Part shown: positions 54,651 to 63,615 of the stretch, piece by piece
Position numbering within the stretch: the stretch's first letter is position 1
Layout: every line of letters starts with the position of its first letter
Assembly (NCBI RefSeq): GCF_900156455.1
Contig: NZ_FTNQ01000002.1
Span: forward strand, 434,001-498,000
DNA from: Microbacterium sp. RURRCA19A
Lineage (GTDB): Bacteria > Actinomycetota > Actinomycetes > Actinomycetales > Microbacteriaceae
Length of the DNA: 64,000 bases
Direction: 5' to 3'
Position numbers and translations under genes: made by a program
Notes under the pieces: model-generated
Seen by the model: the letters and a program-made list of their open reading frames with translations, nothing else
Databases searched by the model: none
What the model was told of the DNA's origin: nothing

Positions 54651-56878
54651 AGTTCACCGATGGTTTCTGGCTCATGCGGCCGGGTGTCACCGTCGACTAC
54701 GCCGCCGAGGCGTACGACATCGCGCCCACCGACACCCCGGACGGGCCGGGGCTGATCGTGCACGCCCCGACGAAGGTCATCGCCAAACGCGGCGACGTGC
54801 TCAACCGCAGCGTCCTCACCGTGACGCTGTCGTCGCCGCTCGAGGGCGTCGTGCGCGTGCGGGTCGTCCACCACGACGGCGCCCGCCGACCGGTCGGTTT
54901 CGCCCTGCCGGGTGCGGTGGTGGGCGGGGGGTCGGCCTCCGTGACCGAGTTGGGCGGCACGCTCACCGCGGGGCGGCTCACCGCGCGGGTGGCACCGGAA
55001 GCGCCGTGGGACCTGTCGTTCGAAGTCGACGGGACGCGCGTCACGGGCAGTGGCATCCGATCGCTCGGTCGGGTCAGCCTCGCCGAGGGGGCCGATGTCG
55101 AGACCGGGGTGATCGGCAACGCCGGTGCCGACACGGGCGTGCCGTTCTCGCGGCACTTCGTCCACGAGCAGCTCGACCTGGGCGTCGGCGAGGCGATCTA
55201 CGGCCTCGGCGAACGTTTCGGGCCCGTCGTGAAGAACGGGCAGACCGTCGACATCTGGAACGCCGACGGCGGCACCTCGAGCGAGCAGGCCTACAAGAGC
55301 GTGCCGTTCTACGTGTCGTCCGGCGGGTACGGGGTGCTCGTCAACGACCCCGGGCACGTGTCGTTCGAGATCGGCTCGGAGAACGTCGAGCGCGTGCAGT
55401 TCTCGGTCTCGGGCGAGGCGCTCGAGTACTTCGTGATCGCCGGCCCGACGCCGAAGGACGTGCTCGAGCGCTACACGGCCCTCACCGGGCGGCCGCCCGT
55501 CGTGCCGGCGTGGTCTTTCGGGACGTGGCTCACGACGTCGTTCACCACCGACTACGACGAAGCGACCGTGAACTCGTTCATCGACGGCATGGCCGAGCGC
55601 GACCTGCCGCTGTCGGTGTTCCACTTCGACTGCTTCTGGATGCGCGAGTTCAACTGGACCGATTTCACGTGGGACGAGCGGGTGTTCCCGGATCCGGATG
55701 CCATGCTCCGGCGCCTCCACGACCGTGACCTGCGCGTGTCGGTGTGGATCAACCCGTACATCGCGCAGCGCTCGCCGCTGTTCGCCGAGGGTGTCGAGCA
55801 CGGCTACTTCGTGCGGCGTCCGGACGGGACGCCGTGGCAGTGGGACCTGTGGGTGCCCGGCATGGCGCTCGTCGACTTCACGAACCCGGATGCCGTGCGC
55901 TGGTACCAGTCGTACCTGCGGCGCCTCATCGCGCAGGGGGTGGACTGCTTCAAGACCGACTTCGGCGAGCGGATCCCCACCGACGTCGTGTACTTCGACG
56001 GCACCGACCCCGAGCGCATGCACAACCTCTACGCGCAGCTGTACAACCAGGCCGTGCACGAGGTGCTCGTCGAGGAGCGGGGCGTCGGCGAAGCCGTGCT
56101 GTTCGCGCGCTCGGCGACGGCCGGCGGGCAGACGATGCCCGTGCACTGGGGCGGCGACAACTCCTCGACGTTCGCGTCGATGGCCGAGACGCTGCGCGGC
56201 GGTCTGTCGCTCGCGTGGAGCGGCTTCTCGTTCTGGAGCCACGACATCGGCGGCTTCGAGGGCACGCCCGACCCGGCCGTGTTCAAGAGGTGGATCGCCT
56301 ACGGGATGCTGTCGTCGCACAGCCGCTTCCACGGCTCGGACTCGTATCGGGTGCCGTGGGCGTTCGACGACGAAGCCGTCGACGTGACGCGGCAGTTCTC
56401 GCGCCTGAAGCTCCGGCTCATGCCGTACCTGTACGCCGCGGCGCGCGCGGCGGCGTCCACCGGCGTGCCGATGATGCGGCCGATGGCGCTCGAGTTCCCC
56501 GACGACCCGACGACGCTGCACCTCGACCGGCAGTACATGCTCGGACCCGATGTGCTCGTGGCGCCGGTGTTCTCGGCATCCGGGGACGTGACGTTCTACC
56601 TGCCGTCGGGGGAGTGGACGCACCTGCTCTCGGGGGAGCGGGTCACCGGCGGAGTGTGGCGTCGCGAGACGCACGGCTTCGACTCGCTGCCGCTGTACGT
56701 GCGGCCGGGCGCGGTGCTGCCCTGGGGGGCGCGCGAGGACCGGCCCGACTACGACTACCTGGACGGGTTGACGCTGCGGGTCTTCCCGGGAGGCTCGGGC
56801 GTGGCCGAGGTGACCGTGACGGCCCCCGACGGTCGGACGGAGACGTTCCGCGTGGACCGCGCGGAGGTGACGGAGTAG
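54647..56878 (+). CDS. yicI: Alpha-xylosidase, glycoside hydrolase family 31 (YicI-like)
   Basis: 743-residue GH31 retaining alpha-xylosidase that removes alpha-linked xylose from isoprimeverose or xyloglucan oligosaccharides. The nucleophile motif is DCFKTDFGERIPTD (Asp). HWGGDNSSTFASMAETLRGG, FWSHDIGGFEGTP, and SSHSRFHGSDSYRVPWAFDD follow, as in E. coli YicI. Residues 1-250 form the N-terminal beta domain and about 600-743 the C-terminal beta domains, slightly shorter than in YicI. It has no signal peptide, so the sugar is imported first by the upstream ABC proteins. Start overlaps the permease-tail remnant. Confidence 0.93.
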   Translation: MKFTDGFWLMRPGVTVDYAAEAYDIAPTDTPDGPGLIVHAPTKVIAKRGDVLNRSVLTVTLSSPLEGVVRVRVVHHDGARRPVGFALPGAVVGGGSASVTELGGTLTAGRLTARVAPEAPWDLSFEVDGTRVTGSGIRSLGRVSLAEGADVETGVIGNAGADTGVPFSRHFVHEQLDLGVGEAIYGLGERFGPVVKNGQTVDIWNADGGTSSEQAYKSVPFYVSSGGYGVLVNDPGHVSFEIGSENVERVQFSVSGEALEYFVIAGPTPKDVLERYTALTGRPPVVPAWSFGTWLTTSFTTDYDEATVNSFIDGMAERDLPLSVFHFDCFWMREFNWTDFTWDERVFPDPDAMLRRLHDRDLRVSVWINPYIAQRSPLFAEGVEHGYFVRRPDGTPWQWDLWVPGMALVDFTNPDAVRWYQSYLRRLIAQGVDCFKTDFGERIPTDVVYFDGTDPERMHNLYAQLYNQAVHEVLVEERGVGEAVLFARSATAGGQTMPVHWGGDNSSTFASMAETLRGGLSLAWSGFSFWSHDIGGFEGTPDPAVFKRWIAYGMLSSHSRFHGSDSYRVPWAFDDEAVDVTRQFSRLKLRLMPYLYAAARAAASTGVPMMRPMALEFPDDPTTLHLDRQYMLGPDVLVAPVFSASGDVTFYLPSGEWTHLLSGERVTGGVWRRETHGFDSLPLYVRPGAVLPWGAREDRPDYDYLDGLTLRVFPGGSGVAEVTVTAPDGRTETFRVDRAEVTE

Positions 56879-56904
56879 GGGCGCGGCCCGGGCGCCGGCC
56901 CCGC

Positions 56905-56977
56905 TGGGGAGGAGATTACGGGAGCGGAGGATGGATGCCGCGGCAGTCGTCCTCCCCTCCCCGTTTCTCCTCCGCTC
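56905..56977. repeat. Nested palindromic repeat, copy 2
   Basis: Same design as copy 1 at 35145-35220: outer GGAGGAGA / TCTCCTCC arms, inner arms at 56921-56932 and 56949-56960 and a centre GGATGCCGCGG. The 32-base core has three differences from copy 1. It lies between yicI and the metallo-hydrolase gene. Confidence 0.75.
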
Positions 56978-57011
56978 GGCGAAGGTGTTGCGGGGTTCGT
57001 AGGCTGGCTGC

Positions 57012-57743
57012 ATGCTCGCCCTTCACGAGGTCGCGCCCGGCGTGCTCGTCGCCACCAGCCGGGTCATGCAGACGACGTCGACCGTGGTCGTCGAGGCTGG
57101 TCGTGCTCTGCTGATCGATCCGGCGTGGATGCCGGACGAACTCGACGCGCTCGTCGCCTCGTTGCGGGAGCGGGGGCTGACGGTCGCCGAGGGATTCGCG
57201 ACCCACGCGCATCACGATCACCTGCTGTGGCATCCGGAGTTCGGCTCGGTGCCGCGGTGGGCGTCGGCGCGGACGGCTGAGCTCGCGCGTCTCGAAAGAG
57301 ATGCTCTGGTGGCGGCGCTCGGGGCGGGCTTCCCCGCCGAGTTGGTCGAGCTGATGGGGCGGGTGGATGCCGGCTCCCCGACGTTCGACGTGGAACTTGT
57401 CGTGCACGACGGGCATGCCCCCGGCCACACGGCGGTGTGGTTGCCGGAGCTGCGGGTGCTGGTCGCGGGCGACATGCTGAGCGATGTCGAGCTGCCGTTG
57501 CCGTTCTGGCCGGATGACGTGCCCGCGTACGAGCGGGCGCTCGACGTGCTGGAGCCGTACGCGCGGTCGGCTCGGGTGGTGATCCCGGGGCACGGCAACG
57601 TCGGCACGGATGCGCTCGCGCGGCTCGAGGCGGACCGGCGATATCTCGCCGACATGCGGCGGGTCGGCGAGTCGACTGACCCGCGCCGCGCGAACCCCGG
57701 CATGGCCCAAGAGTACGAGCGGCTTCGGGAGCTGCTGGCGTAG
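57012..57743 (+). CDS. Metallo-beta-lactamase-fold hydrolase
   Basis: 243 residues. Metal ligands are in THAHHDHLLW (HxHxDH), DGHAPGHTAVW and AGDML, and a last His in IPGHGNVG. This is the general MBL fold that hydrolyses esters, thioesters or lactams with two zinc ions; the substrate is unknown. Located after the nested repeat. No obvious operon partner. Confidence 0.9.
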   Translation: MLALHEVAPGVLVATSRVMQTTSTVVVEAGRALLIDPAWMPDELDALVASLRERGLTVAEGFATHAHHDHLLWHPEFGSVPRWASARTAELARLERDALVAALGAGFPAELVELMGRVDAGSPTFDVELVVHDGHAPGHTAVWLPELRVLVAGDMLSDVELPLPFWPDDVPAYERALDVLEPYARSARVVIPGHGNVGTDALARLEADRRYLADMRRVGESTDPRRANPGMAQEYERLRELLA

Positions 57744-57953
57744 CTCCGGCACGGAACGGAATCGGCACGGACATGGTGGATGTCGTCTCGATGCCGAGTA
57801 CGCGTGGCTGTGCGCACGCGAGTACCTCGCGTTCGCGCGGGAATGTCGGGGCCGGCGTCCTTCCGTGGACACCTCGACCCTCACGCTCCCGCGGGTAGCC
57901 GAGCCCAACGCTCGCCTCTCGCCTGCGTCTGTGGTCGCGCGGAGCCCCCGGGT

Positions 57954-58010
57954 GTCCGCGCCGCGCCAGTCCCGTGCGTCCGCGCCGCGCCAGTCCCGTG
58001 CGTCCGCGCG
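57954..58010. repeat. 24-bp direct repeat, 2.4 copies
   Basis: A 24-base unit (starting GTCCGCGCCGCGCC) is repeated identically at 57954-57977 and 57978-58001 and begun a third time at 58002. It lies at the end of the spacer beyond the 3' end of the HNH gene. It is a minor tandem duplication with no coding sense. Confidence 0.75.
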
Positions 58011-58029
58011 GGTGCGCTGGCGAACGACG

Positions 58030-59550
58030 TCAGAACGGCGCCGGTTCGCGGTCGTTGTCACGGTCGCTGGGTGGGCGTGGTGGCGGGGGTGGTGCGAGCT
58101 CGTCGGGCAGGAATCTGACTGCGGGTGCGTAGGGCTGTGGTTCGTCGGTGTAGACGCGTCCGGTGGGGGAGGTCCATTCGAGCACCCCGCCCGGAACCTG
58201 TCTCGCTTTCCAGCGGGTGAATTGCTTTTGGGTGTGGTGTCTCTGGCAGAGGTGGGCGAGGTTGCGGGTGTCGGTGGGGCCGCCGAGGGCGTGGTCGTGG
58301 GTGTGGTCGACCTCGCATCTCACGGCGGGGGTGGTGCAGCCGGGCCACCGGCAGTGGCGGTCGCGGGCTCTGAGGTGCCGGTCGATCGCGGCGGTGCGGT
58401 GGTAGGTGTCGGTTCGGAGCACCGCGCCCGAGACCGGGTGGGTGATGACGCGGTCCCAGGGGATGGGGGTGGCTTCGGCGAGGCCGCGGGCGGTGTCGGC
58501 GTCGATGGGGCCGTGGCCGACGAGGGCGGCGGGATCGGAGTTCTCGTCGCCGGGGCGGAGCATCGTCAACGCGGGGACGACGACCTGCACGCGCGCGCGG
58601 ATCGCACCCAGGACACCGGGGCCGTCGTCCGCGCGGGTGGGGTCGGCGTCGGGTGCCGCGGTCAGGAGGAGGTCGGCGAGGATGTCGGCGCGGACCTGGT
58701 CGGCGGTGCGGGTGTCGGGGGCGGGTGCGGAAGTCGCCGTGCTGCCGTGCCCTGCAGCGGTGCCCTCCACCGGCTCGCCGCTGCCCACGGTCCGACCCTC
58801 GGCGCCGGGCGCGTCCACGGCGATCGCGGTGCCGGGCGCGTCCGCGGCGATCGCGGTGCCCGCGGGAGACCGCAGCCCCTCTCGCGGGGTGTCTCGTCGC
58901 ATGTCGATGATCGCCGCGCTCTGCTGTACGAGTCGGTCGTAGATCCCCACCGCCAGCACCGTGGGAAGTGTCGCGATCAGGTCGGACATGCCGTCCTCCC
59001 CGGTCACGACCCGCACGCACCGGGTCTCCCGGCCCCGTCGGTGGCGTTCGGTGAGGGTGGTGGACTGCAGGGATTCGGCCAACGCCGCCAGGCGCGCCTT
59101 CAACCGCCCGGGGCTCAGTCCGTCGGCGGTGGCGACGGCGAGGACATCGAACTCGGCCCGACGCTCCTGGGGCAGGGGCAGCCCGGCATCCACGATCACC
59201 CGCACGTGCGCGCGCGTGAGCGCCCCTGCTTCCCACGCGTCGAGGGTCACGGGGAAATCGTCGGCGAGGGTCATCGCCCGCCCGATCTGCCCCTGCACAG
59301 CGCGATCGGACACGCACTCTGCGGCCGCGATCTCGGACGCGACCTCCCGCAGCGCCAGCTCCGCCGCCCGCGCCGACGCCCGCAGCCCCGCGGAAGCATC
59401 GAGGGCGAGGTGCCCCGCCCGAGCCAACGCCCGCACCCGCCGGGCCTCGGCGGAGGCGACCTCGGCATCCACTTCCCGCACCTCACTCAGCACCGCGGAC
59501 AGGGCGGCAGCGCCGTCATCCGGTGGTGCGGGAGGTGGCTTTGAAGACAT
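58030..59550 (-). CDS. DUF222 / HNH endonuclease-domain protein
   Basis: 506 residues. The N-terminal 300 residues are a DUF222 (13E12-repeat-like) helical domain. A Ser/Ala/Asp-rich spacer (with AGTAIAADAPGTAIAVDAPG tandem-like) follows. The C-terminal HNH domain has CRWPGCTTPAVRCEVDHTHD, HALGGPTDTRNLAHLCQRHH: Cys-x4-Cys and the HNH residues are complete. These proteins are common and multicopy in actinobacteria, and their DNA targets are unknown. Confidence 0.88.
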   Translation of the reverse strand: MSSKPPPAPPDDGAAALSAVLSEVREVDAEVASAEARRVRALARAGHLALDASAGLRASARAAELALREVASEIAAAECVSDRAVQGQIGRAMTLADDFPVTLDAWEAGALTRAHVRVIVDAGLPLPQERRAEFDVLAVATADGLSPGRLKARLAALAESLQSTTLTERHRRGRETRCVRVVTGEDGMSDLIATLPTVLAVGIYDRLVQQSAAIIDMRRDTPREGLRSPAGTAIAADAPGTAIAVDAPGAEGRTVGSGEPVEGTAAGHGSTATSAPAPDTRTADQVRADILADLLLTAAPDADPTRADDGPGVLGAIRARVQVVVPALTMLRPGDENSDPAALVGHGPIDADTARGLAEATPIPWDRVITHPVSGAVLRTDTYHRTAAIDRHLRARDRHCRWPGCTTPAVRCEVDHTHDHALGGPTDTRNLAHLCQRHHTQKQFTRWKARQVPGGVLEWTSPTGRVYTDEPQPYAPAVRFLPDELAPPPPPRPPSDRDNDREPAPF

Positions 59551-59704
59551 GTCTGCATGCTAGCGAGGGGGTCCGACATCAGAGCGGGCTCGAACGGGCG
59601 ACGGGGGATGGATCCCTTCGTCTGTGCGTTGTGGAGGAGCCTTAGCCATCCCGGGAACAGCACATGACCTGGGAAAAGAGTGAATCGGGTGAAATCTCCC
59701 GCAG

Positions 59705-60166
59705 CTACTCGCCCGCCGCCAGGGGGCGCGACCAGGCGACCTCCCGTGCCAACTGGCCGGTCTGCCGGAAGAGTCGTACCTGGTGCGTGTCGGCCAGGAC
59801 TTCGGCGAGCTCGCCGCGATCGGCGGGTTCGAACCCGAGGCTCTGCCAGAACGGACCCGACCGCCGGCTGAACAGCCACGCCCTGCGCGCGCCTTCCTCG
59901 GCCGCGCGCGCGAGCGCGAAGGTCGCGAGGGCACCCCCGCGACCGCGTGAGCGCCGGTCCGCACGCACCGCGACGCTGCGGATCAGCGCGTGGTCACCGT
60001 CGCCGCTGATCTCGTACCCGGTGCTGCCGACGATCACGCCCGCGCCGTCGTGCTCGAGCCAGAGCCGCACGCTCGCGGCATCCAGGCCGCTCCGCGTGAG
60101 ATCCACCTCGCCGAGGAACGCCGTGAGTGCCTCGATATCGTCCGGCCCGCACCGCTCGAGATCCAC
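59705..60166 (-). CDS. GNAT acetyltransferase (ArsN2-like)
   Basis: 153 residues. The central motif IRSVAVRADRRSRGRGGALATFAL is acetyl-CoA-binding motif A of GNAT enzymes. AWLFSRRSGPFWQSLGFEPA supplies the C-terminal strand typical of ArsN2-type proteins. The GTG at 60166 was chosen because upstream in-frame codons are in the low-complexity repeat zone. The substrate is unknown; ArsN2 relatives occur in arsenic resistance loci but no such neighbours are present. Confidence 0.75.
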   Translation of the reverse strand: MDLERCGPDDIEALTAFLGEVDLTRSGLDAASVRLWLEHDGAGVIVGSTGYEISGDGDHALIRSVAVRADRRSRGRGGALATFALARAAEEGARRAWLFSRRSGPFWQSLGFEPADRGELAEVLADTHQVRLFRQTGQLAREVAWSRPLAAGE

Positions 60167-60236
60167 CCCCTCAGTCAAGCACCCTGCCGTGGCGGACCTG
60201 TGACCGGGCCCGGCGCCCTCGCTCGTGCGGCGTCGG

Positions 60237-60362
<126 letters not shown>

Positions 60363-60456
60363 CCCCGAGCCCCCGAGCCCGCCCGGCCCCGCCCCCCCTC
60401 GCCGCCGGGACACCGCCCGACCCCGCCGCCCCACCCCTCGCGCCCCGAGAACACCA

Positions 60457-60491
60457 CCGCCCCGTGGCATCCACAGGACACCACGGGGCGG
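60457..60491 (-). terminator. Terminator of the Gfo/Idh-isomerase operon
   Basis: Perfect 11-bp GC stem (CCGCCCCGTGG / CCACGGGGCGG) with a 13-base loop, 11 bases beyond the oxidoreductase stop on the minus strand. Confidence 0.7.
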
Positions 60492-60502
60492 AAGTGTGCG
60501 CG

Positions 60503-61630
60503 TCAGAGCGTCGACGCGAAGGGGTCGAAGCCCTCGTCGAGCAGCGGCACGGGGGCCACGGTGCTGCCGATCTCGAGCGTCTGGCCGGTGGCGGACGACT
60601 CCTCGGCCGACAGCATGACGTCGAGCACGTGGAATCCGAGCTCGCCCGTGGCGATGTGCGGACGGTCGGCGGCGATCGAGCGGGCCATGTCGAGCACGCC
60701 CATGCCGCGGCCGACGACGGTGCCCTCGTTGGGGATCTCGACCCACTCCTGCTCGAAGCGCATGCCGTCGCGGATGACGCCCAGCGGCTTCACGTACGCG
60801 ATGCGGCCGTCGAAGCGGTTGGGGTCCGGCAGCACGATCGAGCCCTCGGTGCCATGGATCTCGAGCACGCCGTGGCGCTCGAGCGCGGAGTCGAAGCTCA
60901 TCAGGTGCGTGCCGTGCTGGCCGCCCGCGAACGACGACAGCACCTGGATGCTCGAGGGGACCTCCACCGGGAACGTCTCGCCCGCGCGGGGTCCGGCGTG
61001 GATCGTGCGCTCGAGGCGCGGGCGCGAGCCGCGCGCGGTCACCGCGGCGATCGGACCGAGCAGGCTCACCAGGGCCGAGAAGTAGTACGGACCCATGTCG
61101 AGCAGCGGACCCGCACCGCGGGCGAACAGGAACTCGGGATCCGGATGCCACAGGTCGGGGCCCTGCGTCTGGAACGACGTCTGCACGAACATCGGCTCGC
61201 CGATGACGCCCTTCTGGATCGCGCGCTTGGCGGACTGGAATCCCGGTCCGAGCAGGGTGTCGGGCGCGGAGCCGATGCGCAGGCCCGCGGCATCCGCCTG
61301 CGCGAGGAGGGCGCGGGTCGCGTCGCGGTCGAGGCCGATCGGCTTCTCGGTCCAGACGTGCTTGCCCGCGGCGATGGCGGCCGACGACACTTCGACGTGC
61401 ACCTGCGGGATCGTGAGGTTCACGACCAGATCGACGTCGGGGTTCGCCAGGACGTCATCGGGCGTGCCGGCGGAGGGGACGCCGTGCTCCTCGGCCTTCG
61501 CCCGCGCGCGGTCGGGCAACAGGTCGCCCACGGCGACGACGTTCACGTCGGGGAACGACGTGAGGTTCTCGAGGTACGTCTGGCTGATGACGCCGGCGCC
61601 GATGACGCCGACTCCGAGAGGCCGGGTCAT
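60503..61630 (-). CDS. Gfo/Idh/MocA-family oxidoreductase
   Basis: 375 residues, NAD(P)-dependent sugar or inositol dehydrogenase type. The Rossmann motif is GVIGAGVISQTYLE at the N-terminus. TEKPIGLD is the EKP motif with the catalytic Lys. ARGAGPLLDMGPYYFSALVS gives the DxGxH-like region, here with Tyr. The start overlaps the isomerase stop (ATGA), so it is the second gene of an operon transcribed leftward. Substrate unknown; inositol-like or sugar lactone pathways are typical. Confidence 0.92.
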   Translation of the reverse strand: MTRPLGVGVIGAGVISQTYLENLTSFPDVNVVAVGDLLPDRARAKAEEHGVPSAGTPDDVLANPDVDLVVNLTIPQVHVEVSSAAIAAGKHVWTEKPIGLDRDATRALLAQADAAGLRIGSAPDTLLGPGFQSAKRAIQKGVIGEPMFVQTSFQTQGPDLWHPDPEFLFARGAGPLLDMGPYYFSALVSLLGPIAAVTARGSRPRLERTIHAGPRAGETFPVEVPSSIQVLSSFAGGQHGTHLMSFDSALERHGVLEIHGTEGSIVLPDPNRFDGRIAYVKPLGVIRDGMRFEQEWVEIPNEGTVVGRGMGVLDMARSIAADRPHIATGELGFHVLDVMLSAEESSATGQTLEIGSTVAPVPLLDEGFDPFASTL

Positions 61631-62457
61631 GCGACGAACCCGCCGTCCTTGAGGAACGCCAGGCTCGCGGCGATGTCGGCGAACACGTTGCCGGGGGCGC
61701 GGTCGTACTCGATCACGGCGTAGCGGATGCCGCTGCCCGCGCGGAGCGACTCGGCGAGCGGGACGTCGGCGGTGCCGGCGTGGCGCTGGTCGAGCGTCGC
61801 GGTCGACAGCTCGGCGGCGTCCGGACCCCAGGGGTTGGATGCCGGGACGACGCCGTCCTTGACGTGCACGGCCGTGAGGCGGTCGCCGAGCTTCGCGACG
61901 AGGGCGGGCACGTCCTGGCCGCCGGTGAGCGCCCAGAACAGGTCGAGCTCGAGCTGCACGCGCGCGTCGGTGAGCGACACGAAGCGGTCGTAGGCGGTCT
62001 GCCCGTCGAAGTCGGCCACGAACTCCTGCGCGTGGTTGTGGTAGCCGACGCTCAAGCCGAACGTCGCGGCGACGTCGGCGGCGCGGTTGAGGCGCTCGGC
62101 GATGTCGGCGACGCCGTCCTCGGTGAGCCAGCGGTCGGCCGAGACGAACGGGTCGATGACCGTCTGGATGCCGATCGTGGCTGCGGCCTCGAACACGACC
62201 TCGGGTGCGGGCGTGGGGATCGAGCCGTCGGGCGTCCACAGTTCGTCGCTGAGCAGCGGGGCGTGGCCGGTGGGGGAGGCCAGGCCGCTGGCATCCAGGG
62301 CCGCGCGGATCTCGGCGGGGCGGTCGACGAACGCGAACGCCTCGACGTTGCGGAGGCCGAGGGCGGCGAGCTTGTCGAGCGAGCCCGACATGTCGGCCGA
62401 GAACTCGGATGCCAGCGTGTACAGCTGCACCGAGGCTTCGGGGAGGGAGGTGGTCAT
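61627..62457 (-). CDS. Sugar-phosphate isomerase/epimerase (AP endonuclease 2-like TIM barrel)
   Basis: 276 residues of the xylose-isomerase-like TIM-barrel family. SVQLYTLASEFSADMSGSLD, VGYHNHAQEFVADFDG, ELDLFWALTGGQDV, and TAVHVKDGV give strands with His and Glu/Asp metal ligands. The AGGA site lies 5 bases upstream of ATG 62457; the in-frame upstream ATG at 62520 lies in the operator. It works with the Gfo/Idh protein in a sugar or polyol pathway. Confidence 0.88.
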   Translation of the reverse strand: MTTSLPEASVQLYTLASEFSADMSGSLDKLAALGLRNVEAFAFVDRPAEIRAALDASGLASPTGHAPLLSDELWTPDGSIPTPAPEVVFEAAATIGIQTVIDPFVSADRWLTEDGVADIAERLNRAADVAATFGLSVGYHNHAQEFVADFDGQTAYDRFVSLTDARVQLELDLFWALTGGQDVPALVAKLGDRLTAVHVKDGVVPASNPWGPDAAELSTATLDQRHAGTADVPLAESLRAGSGIRYAVIEYDRAPGNVFADIAASLAFLKDGGFVA

Positions 62458-62510
62458 CGGAGTCCTTCTACAGATCGTCGTTGAGGGCCGAAGGGGCCGT
62501 GCCGTCACTC

Positions 62511-62530
62511 TAACCTCCATGTGGAGGTTA
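62511..62530. promoter_or_regulatory. Perfect 20-bp palindrome, TetR operator
   Basis: TAACCTCCA-TG-TGGAGGTTA, exact inverted repeat between the divergent isomerase operon and the TetR gene, 34 bases upstream of the TetR start. A strong candidate for the regulator's binding site. Confidence 0.75.
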
Positions 62531-62563
62531 CGCTAGTCCCGACGGATGCGAGAAGGTGGGCGG

Positions 62564-63169
62564 ATGAGCGAGGATGCCACGATCGGCCGCCCCGGGCAGC
62601 GGCGGCGAGGTGTCGAGCGACGTCAGGAGATCCTCGACCGGGCGATCGAGGTGTTCCGTCGCCGCGGCGCGGACGGGACGTCGCTGCGGCGCATCGCCGA
62701 GTCGATCGGCGTCTCGCACGCCGCGCTCCTGCACTACTTCGACTCGCGCGAGCAACTCCTCGTCGCGGTCTACGACCACGCCGCCGCGAAGCAGGCCGAG
62801 GCGGAGGCGGCGCATCCGGTGGACGGGGGCGTCGAAGGCATGATCGCCGCCGCGACCGCGAACGTCGAGGTTCCGGGGTTCGTGCAGCTCTACTCCACGC
62901 TCGTCGCCGCCGCGCTCGAGGTCGACAGCGGCGTCGGCAAGGACTACTTCACGACGCGATTCGAGCGGCTGCGCGCCGAACTCGGCGAGACGTTCCGCGC
63001 GCAGCAGGCCGAGGGGCGGATCCGCGACGACGTGTCGGCCGACCATCTGGCGGCGCTGCTCATCGCGGCATCCGACGGTCTGCAGATCCAGTGGCTGCTC
63101 GACGCGTCCGTCGGCCTCAGCGACACGCTGCGCACGTTCGGGATGCTGCTGCAGGCGCCGCGCGGGTGA
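62564..63169 (+). CDS. TetR-family repressor
   Basis: 201 residues. The HTH is TSLRRIAESIGVSHAALLHY followed by FDSREQLLVAVYDHAAAKQA. The start at 62564 follows AGAAGG; the one at 62546 is less likely. It is divergent from the isomerase-oxidoreductase operon and shares the 20-bp palindrome, so it very likely controls it. The C-terminal ligand domain is TetR_C_6-like in character, but the ligand is unknown. Confidence 0.9.
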   Translation: MSEDATIGRPGQRRRGVERRQEILDRAIEVFRRRGADGTSLRRIAESIGVSHAALLHYFDSREQLLVAVYDHAAAKQAEAEAAHPVDGGVEGMIAAATANVEVPGFVQLYSTLVAAALEVDSGVGKDYFTTRFERLRAELGETFRAQQAEGRIRDDVSADHLAALLIAASDGLQIQWLLDASVGLSDTLRTFGMLLQAPRG

Positions 63170-63314
63170 CGCGCACCGCCCCGGCGCAACCTGAGTGATT
63201 CGCGGTGCCTCTGTCATTGGCATCCGGATGCCGCTGAGGTCGTGCGGATCGCCGAGTGTGGGTGCAGTGCGTCCGGTGGGGGCGGATGGGTCGGGGTGGC
63301 GGCGGGCATCCGGC

Positions 63315-63479
63315 GTCCCACTTCGTACAGGTTCCGGGGCGGGTTCTTGCGCCAAGTGGGACCTGCCGCGTGCGGCGCGGGGAGGCGCGCTGCGGGTCCG
63401 ACACCCCTTGTCCCACTTCTTGCTGCTTCAGAGGCTCTGGGGCAGCCGAAAGTGGGACATGCGTCGCCAGAAGTGGGAC
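63315..63479. repeat. Five copies of AAGTGGGAC / GTCCCACTT
   Basis: The 9-mer occurs at 63315 (-), 63354 (+), 63410 (-), 63450 (+) and 63471 (+). The alternating orientation means hairpins could form between neighbouring copies. It lies in the 446-base spacer after the TetR gene, where no ORF is supported. Confidence 0.7.
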
Positions 63480-63615
63480 GAGGGAGGAGAGCGGATGCCA
63501 CGGCCCGCGGTGCTCGTCAAGCCCGGCGTCTCTCAGGCTTCTCTACATCACGAACGGGTAACGTTCCCGGGTCTGCGCGGCCTTCGCGCCGCCGACGCGA
63601 GCGTTCCGGGAGGCG

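Noticed and set aside
54566..57013. 815-residue minus-strand ORF
   Set aside because: Antisense of yicI; its sequence is low-complexity Arg/His/Val and has no recognisable motif.
57954..58010. CRISPR-like array
   Set aside because: The 24-base units abut directly with no spacers and there are no cas genes; it is a simple tandem duplication.
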